Assembly: GCF_003254395.2 (NCBI RefSeq)
Contig: NC_037642.1
Span: 3,861,384-3,925,383, forward strand
Direction: 5' to 3'
From: Apis mellifera
Lineage: Eukaryota; Arthropoda; Insecta; Hymenoptera; Apidae
DNA length: 64,000 nt
Shown here piece after piece: positions 60,129 to 64,000 of the stretch; position 1 is the first letter of the stretch; every line of letters begins with the position of its first letter. The notes beneath the pieces are model-generated. The model saw only the letters and a list, made by a program, of their open reading frames with translations, was not told where the DNA came from and did not search any database. A program made the translations under genes and the position numbers.

Positions 60129-63100
60129 AGGAGGTCGACCTCCTATCGTATCATGTTCTCCTAATACAAAATCGAGTTTTTGGGCAAAACTTTTTCTTCG
60201 ATCGCCGGAATTTCGACGTTTACACTTTTTTTTAAATATCTCCCTTATTATTCGGAATATTAAAAAATGTTTCAAATAAAAGTTGAATGGTTTCGAAGGG
60301 GCTATATCCTGACGCTCTCGTTTTTCTAGTAGGTTGACCAATAAAGAACTTTCAAGCACAACTTTATTTTTTTGACCGATAACCTGTGTTTTTTAATGCA
60401 CCAATCGATAGAGCGTAAAATTTGCTACAAAAAAGTATTAACCCACTTATAGCGAAAAACCAATAGTTTAAAAGATATAGCAAAAATTAAAAATTTTTAG
60501 GAGGTCGACCTCCTATCGTATCATGTTCTCCTAATACAAAATCGAGTTTTTGGGCAAAACTTTTTCTTCGGTCGCCGGAATTTCGACGTTTACACTTTTT
60601 TTTAAATATCTCCCTTATTATTCGGAATATTAAAAAATGTTTCAAATAAAAGTTGAATGGTTTCGAAGGGGCTATATCCTGACGCTCTCGTTTTTTTAGT
60701 AGGTTGACCAATAAAGAACTTTCAAGCACAACTTTATTTTTTTGACCGATAACCTGTGTTTTTTAATGCACCAATCGATAGAGCGTAAAATTTGCTACAA
60801 AAAAGTATTAACCCACTTATAGCGAAAAACCAATAGTTTAAAGGATATAGCAAAAATTAAAAATTTTTAGGAGGTCGACCTCCTATCGTATCATGTTCTC
60901 CTAATACAAAATCGAGTTTTTGGGCAAAACTTTTTCTTCGGTCGCCGGAATTTCGACGTTTACACTTTTTTTTAAATATCTCCCTTATTATTCGGAATCT
61001 TAAAAAATGTTTCAAATAAAAGTTGAATGGTTTCGAAGGGCTATATCCTGACGCTCTCGTTTTTTTAGTAGGTTGACCAATAAAGAACTTTCAAGCACAA
61101 CTTTATTTTTTTGACCGATGACCTGTGTTTTTTAATGCACCAATCGATAGAGCGTAAAATTTGCTACAAAAAAGTATTAACCCACTTATAGCGAAAAACC
61201 AATAGCTTAAAAGATATAGCAAAAATTAAAAATTTTTAGGAGGTCGACCTCCTATCGTATCATGTTCTCCTAATACAAAATCGAGTTTTTGGGCAAAACT
61301 TTTTCTTCGGTCGCCGGAATTTCGACGTTTACACTTTTTTTAAATATCTCCCTTATTATTCGGAATATTAAAAAATGTTTCAAATAAAAGTTGAATGGTT
61401 TCGAAAGGGCTATATCCTGACGCTCTCGTTTTTTTAGTAGGTTGACCAATAAAGAACTTTCAAGCACAACTTTATTTTTTTGACCGATAACCTGTGTTTT
61501 TTAATGCACCAATCGATAGAGCGTAAAATTTACTACAAAAAAGTATTAACCCACTTATAGCGAAAAACCAATAGTTTAAAAGATATAGCAAAAATTAAAA
61601 ATTTTTAGGAGGTCGACCTCCTATCGTATCATGTTCTCCTAATACAAAATCGAGTTTTTGGGCAAAACTTTTTCTTCGGTCGCCGGAATTTCGACGTTTA
61701 CACTTTTTTTTAAATATCTCCCTTATTATTCGGAATATTAAAAAATGTTTCAAATAAAAGTTGAATGGTTTCGAAGGGGCTATATCCTGACGCTCTCGTT
61801 TTTTTAGTAGGTTGACCAATAAAGAACTTTCAAGCACAACTTTATTTTTTTGACCGATAACCTGTGTTTTTTAATGCACCAATCGATAGAGCGTAAAATT
61901 TGCTACAAAAAGTATTAACCCACTTATAGCGAAAACCAATAGTTTAAAAGATATAGCAAAAATTAAAAATTTTTAGGAGGTCGACCTCCTATCGTATCAT
62001 GTTCTCCTAATACAAAATCGAGTTTTTGGGCAAAACTTTTTCTTCGGTCGCCGGAATTTCGACGTTTACACTTTTTTTTAAATATCTCCCTTATTATTCG
62101 GAATATTAAAAAATGTTTCAAACAAAAGTTGAATGGTTTCGAAAGGGCTATATCCTGACGCTCTCGTTTTTTTAGTAGGTTGACCAATAAAGAACTTTCA
62201 AGCACAACTTTATTTTTTTGACCGATAACCTGTGTTTTTTAATACACCAATCGATAGAGCGTAAAATTTGCTACAAAAAAGTATTAACCCACTTATAGCG
62301 AAAAACCAATAGTTTAAAAGATATAGCAAAAATTAAAAATTTTTAGGAGGTCGACCTCCTATCGTATCATGTTCTCCTAATACAAAATCGAGTTTTTGGG
62401 CAAAACTTTTTCTTCGGTCGCCGGAATTTCGACGTTTACACTTTTTTTTAAATATCTCCCTTATTATTCGGAATATTAAAAAATGTTTCAAATAAAAGTT
62501 GAATGGTTTCGAAAGGGCTATATCCTGACGCTCTCGTTTTTTTAGTAGGTTGACCAATAAAGAACTTTCAAGCACAACTTTATTTTTTTGACCGATGACC
62601 TGTGTTTTTTTAATGCACCAATCGATAGAGCGTAAAATTTGCTACAAAAAAGTATTAACCTACTTATAGCGAAAAACCAATAGTTTAAAAGATATAGCAA
62701 AAATTAAAAATTTTTAGGAGGTCGACCTCCTATCGTATCATGTTCTCCTAATACAAAATCGAGTTTTTGGGCAAAACTTTTCTTCGGTCGCCGGAATTTC
62801 GACGTTTACACTTTTTTTAAATATCTCCCTTATTATTCGGAATATTAAAAAATGTTTCAAATAAAAGTTGAATGGTTTCGAAGGGGCTATATCCTGACGC
62901 TCTCGTTTTTTTAGTAGGTTGACCAATAAAGAACTTTCAAGCACAACTTTATTTTTTTGACCGATAACCTGTGTTTTTTAATACACCAATCGATAGAGCG
63001 TAAAATTTGCTACAAAAAGTATTAACCCACTTATAGCGAAAAACCAATAGTTTAAAAGATATAGCAAAAATTAAAATTTTTAGGAGGTCGACCTCCTATC

Positions 63101-63628
63101 GTATCATGTTCTCCTAATACAAAATCGAGTTTTTGGGCAAAACTTTTTCTTCGGTCGCCGGAATTTCGACGTTTACACTTTTTTTTAAATATCTCCCTTA
63201 TTATTCGGAATATTAAAAAATGTTTCAAATAAAAGTTGAATGGTTTCGAAAGGGATATATCCTGACGCTCTCGTTTTTTTAGTAGGTTGACCAATAAAGA
63301 ACTTCAAGCACAACTTTATTTTTTTGACCGATAACCTGTGTTTTTTAATGCACCAATCGATAGAGCGTAAAATTTGCTACAAAAAAGTATTAACCCACTT
63401 ATAGCGAAAAACCAATAGTTTAAAGATATAGCAAAAATTAAAATTTTTAGGAGGTCGACCTCCTATCGTATCATGTTCTCCTAATACAAAATCGAGTTTT
63501 TGGGCAAAACTTTTCTTCGGTCGCCGGAATTTCGACGTTTACACTTTTTTTAAATATCTCCCTTATTATTCGGAATCTTAAAAAATGTTTCAAAGAAAAG
63601 TTGAATGGTTTCGAAGGGGCTATATCCC
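59861..63628 (+). repeat. Tandem satellite array, monomer about 370 bp
   Basis: About 10.2 head-to-tail copies. The central dyad AGGAGGTCGACCTCCT occurs at 60129, 60499, 60869, 61238, 61607, 61975, 62345, 62716, 63082 and 63449, giving spacings of 370, 370, 369, 369, 368, 370, 371, 366 and 367 bp. Copies differ mainly by homopolymer length and scattered substitutions, so they are very similar. The monomer is AT-rich with a minor GC part around TCGCCGGAATTTCGACG. An open frame of about 80 codons recurs on the minus strand in most copies, but it breaks with one-base length changes in others and shows no recognised domain, so it is not a gene. I cannot match this monomer to a named satellite from memory. 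Confidence 0.97.
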
Positions 63629-63656
63629 GGGATATAGCCCCTTCGAAACCATTCAA
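63601..63656. repeat. Perfect 56-bp palindromic junction
   Basis: The two arms of 28 bp (63601-63628 and 63629-63656) are exact reverse complements with no spacer, centred on CCCGGG. Beyond them the similarity continues imperfectly through the whole inverted copy. In the normal monomer the sequence after TATATCC is TGACGCTC; here it is replaced by the mirror image. Confidence 0.97.
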
Positions 63657-64000
63657 CTTTTATTTGAACATTTTTAATATTCCGAATAATAAGGGAGATT
63701 ATTTAAAAAAAAAGTGTAAACGTCGAAATTCCGGCGACCGAAGAAAAAGTTTTGCCAAAACTCGATTTTGTATTAGGAGAACATGATACGATAGGAGGTC
63801 GACCTCCTAAAATTTTTAATTTTTGCTATATCTTTTAACTATTGTTTTTCGCTATAAGTGGGGTTAATACTTTTTTTGTAGCAATTTTACGCTCTATCGA
63901 TTGGTGCATTAAAAAAACACAGGTATCGGTCAAAAAATAAAGTTGTGCTTGAAGTTCTTTATTGGTCAACCTACTAAAAAACGAGACGGTCAGGGATTAA
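63629..64000 (-). repeat. Inverted satellite monomer after the head-to-head junction
   Basis: The satellite continues on the opposite strand. The dyad reappears at 63793-63808, the same distance (172 bp) from the junction as the last direct copy's dyad. The copy runs to the window end and shows several single-base length differences in homopolymers (for example GTGGGGTT instead of GTGGGTT, CAAAAAATAAAG instead of CAAAAAAATAAAG) plus substitutions, clearly more than a typical array copy. Confidence 0.95.

Noticed and set aside
60117..63656. Repeated minus-strand frames of 60-80 codons in the satellite, looking like a small multigene family
   Set aside because: They simply follow the tandem repeat. 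One-base changes in homopolymers break the frame in several copies, no domain is recognisable, and no independent start or splice context is present.
1..64000. tRNA genes, rRNA, CRISPR arrays and common conserved insect microRNAs (let-7, bantam, miR-9, miR-1, miR-124 and similar)
   Set aside because: Scanned by eye for TPsiC-like GGTTCGAATCC words, regular short repeats with unique spacers, and seed-containing mature sequences; none found. A covariance-model search would be more sensitive.
59861..64000. Telomeric (TTAGG)n repeats beside the satellite
   Set aside because: No tandem TTAGG is present; the array is a 370-bp satellite only.

Overview
This 64 kb window looks like nuclear DNA from an insect, most likely a hymenopteran and quite possibly a bee. 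The reasons are a strongly AT-rich background, sharply bounded GC- and CpG-richer islands every 1-2 kb, many short homopolymers and microsatellites, and no bacterial-style gene density. The species call is an inference from composition and style only. I found no protein-coding gene, tRNA, rRNA or known microRNA that I can support. The longest open frame is under 160 codons, nearly all frames come from low-complexity or CpG-rich sequence read in arbitrary frames, and none encodes a domain I recognise. The window therefore reads as a gene desert or a very long intron.

Layout: positions 1 to about 59,860 alternate between AT-rich filler and some 30 islands of higher complexity, the natural candidates for cis-regulatory modules. 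Several islands carry specific signals: a near-consensus CTCF-type site (14,492), a TATA box 30 bp upstream of an initiator (47,257/47,287) preceded by an inverted pair of GATA-factor sites (47,150), a second TATA/initiator pair (35,563/35,590), a DR1 nuclear-receptor element (46,568), a GA repeat near a YY1/Pho-like site (28,861/28,969), and G-quadruplex-capable tracts (18,132; 37,522). A 78-bp block at 39,936 recurs as a diverged copy at 43,300. Three diverged copies of a short repeat-like phrase lie at 11,834, 12,034 (reverse strand) and 48,400, and look like an old, unnamed interspersed family.

From about 59,861 to 63,628 there is a tandem satellite with a monomer of about 370 bp: ten copies of a central 16-bp perfect dyad (AGGAGGTCGACCTCCT) at 366-371 bp spacing, with very high similarity between copies. 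At 63,628/63,629 the array flips into a mirror-image copy that runs to the window end. This head-to-head junction is a perfect 56-bp palindrome. It is either a real inversion in the satellite or a fold-back or assembly artefact; the extra homopolymer and indel differences in the inverted copy make the artefact explanation serious. The satellite and its junction are the most striking structures here. The regulatory-site calls are hypotheses from motif reading.
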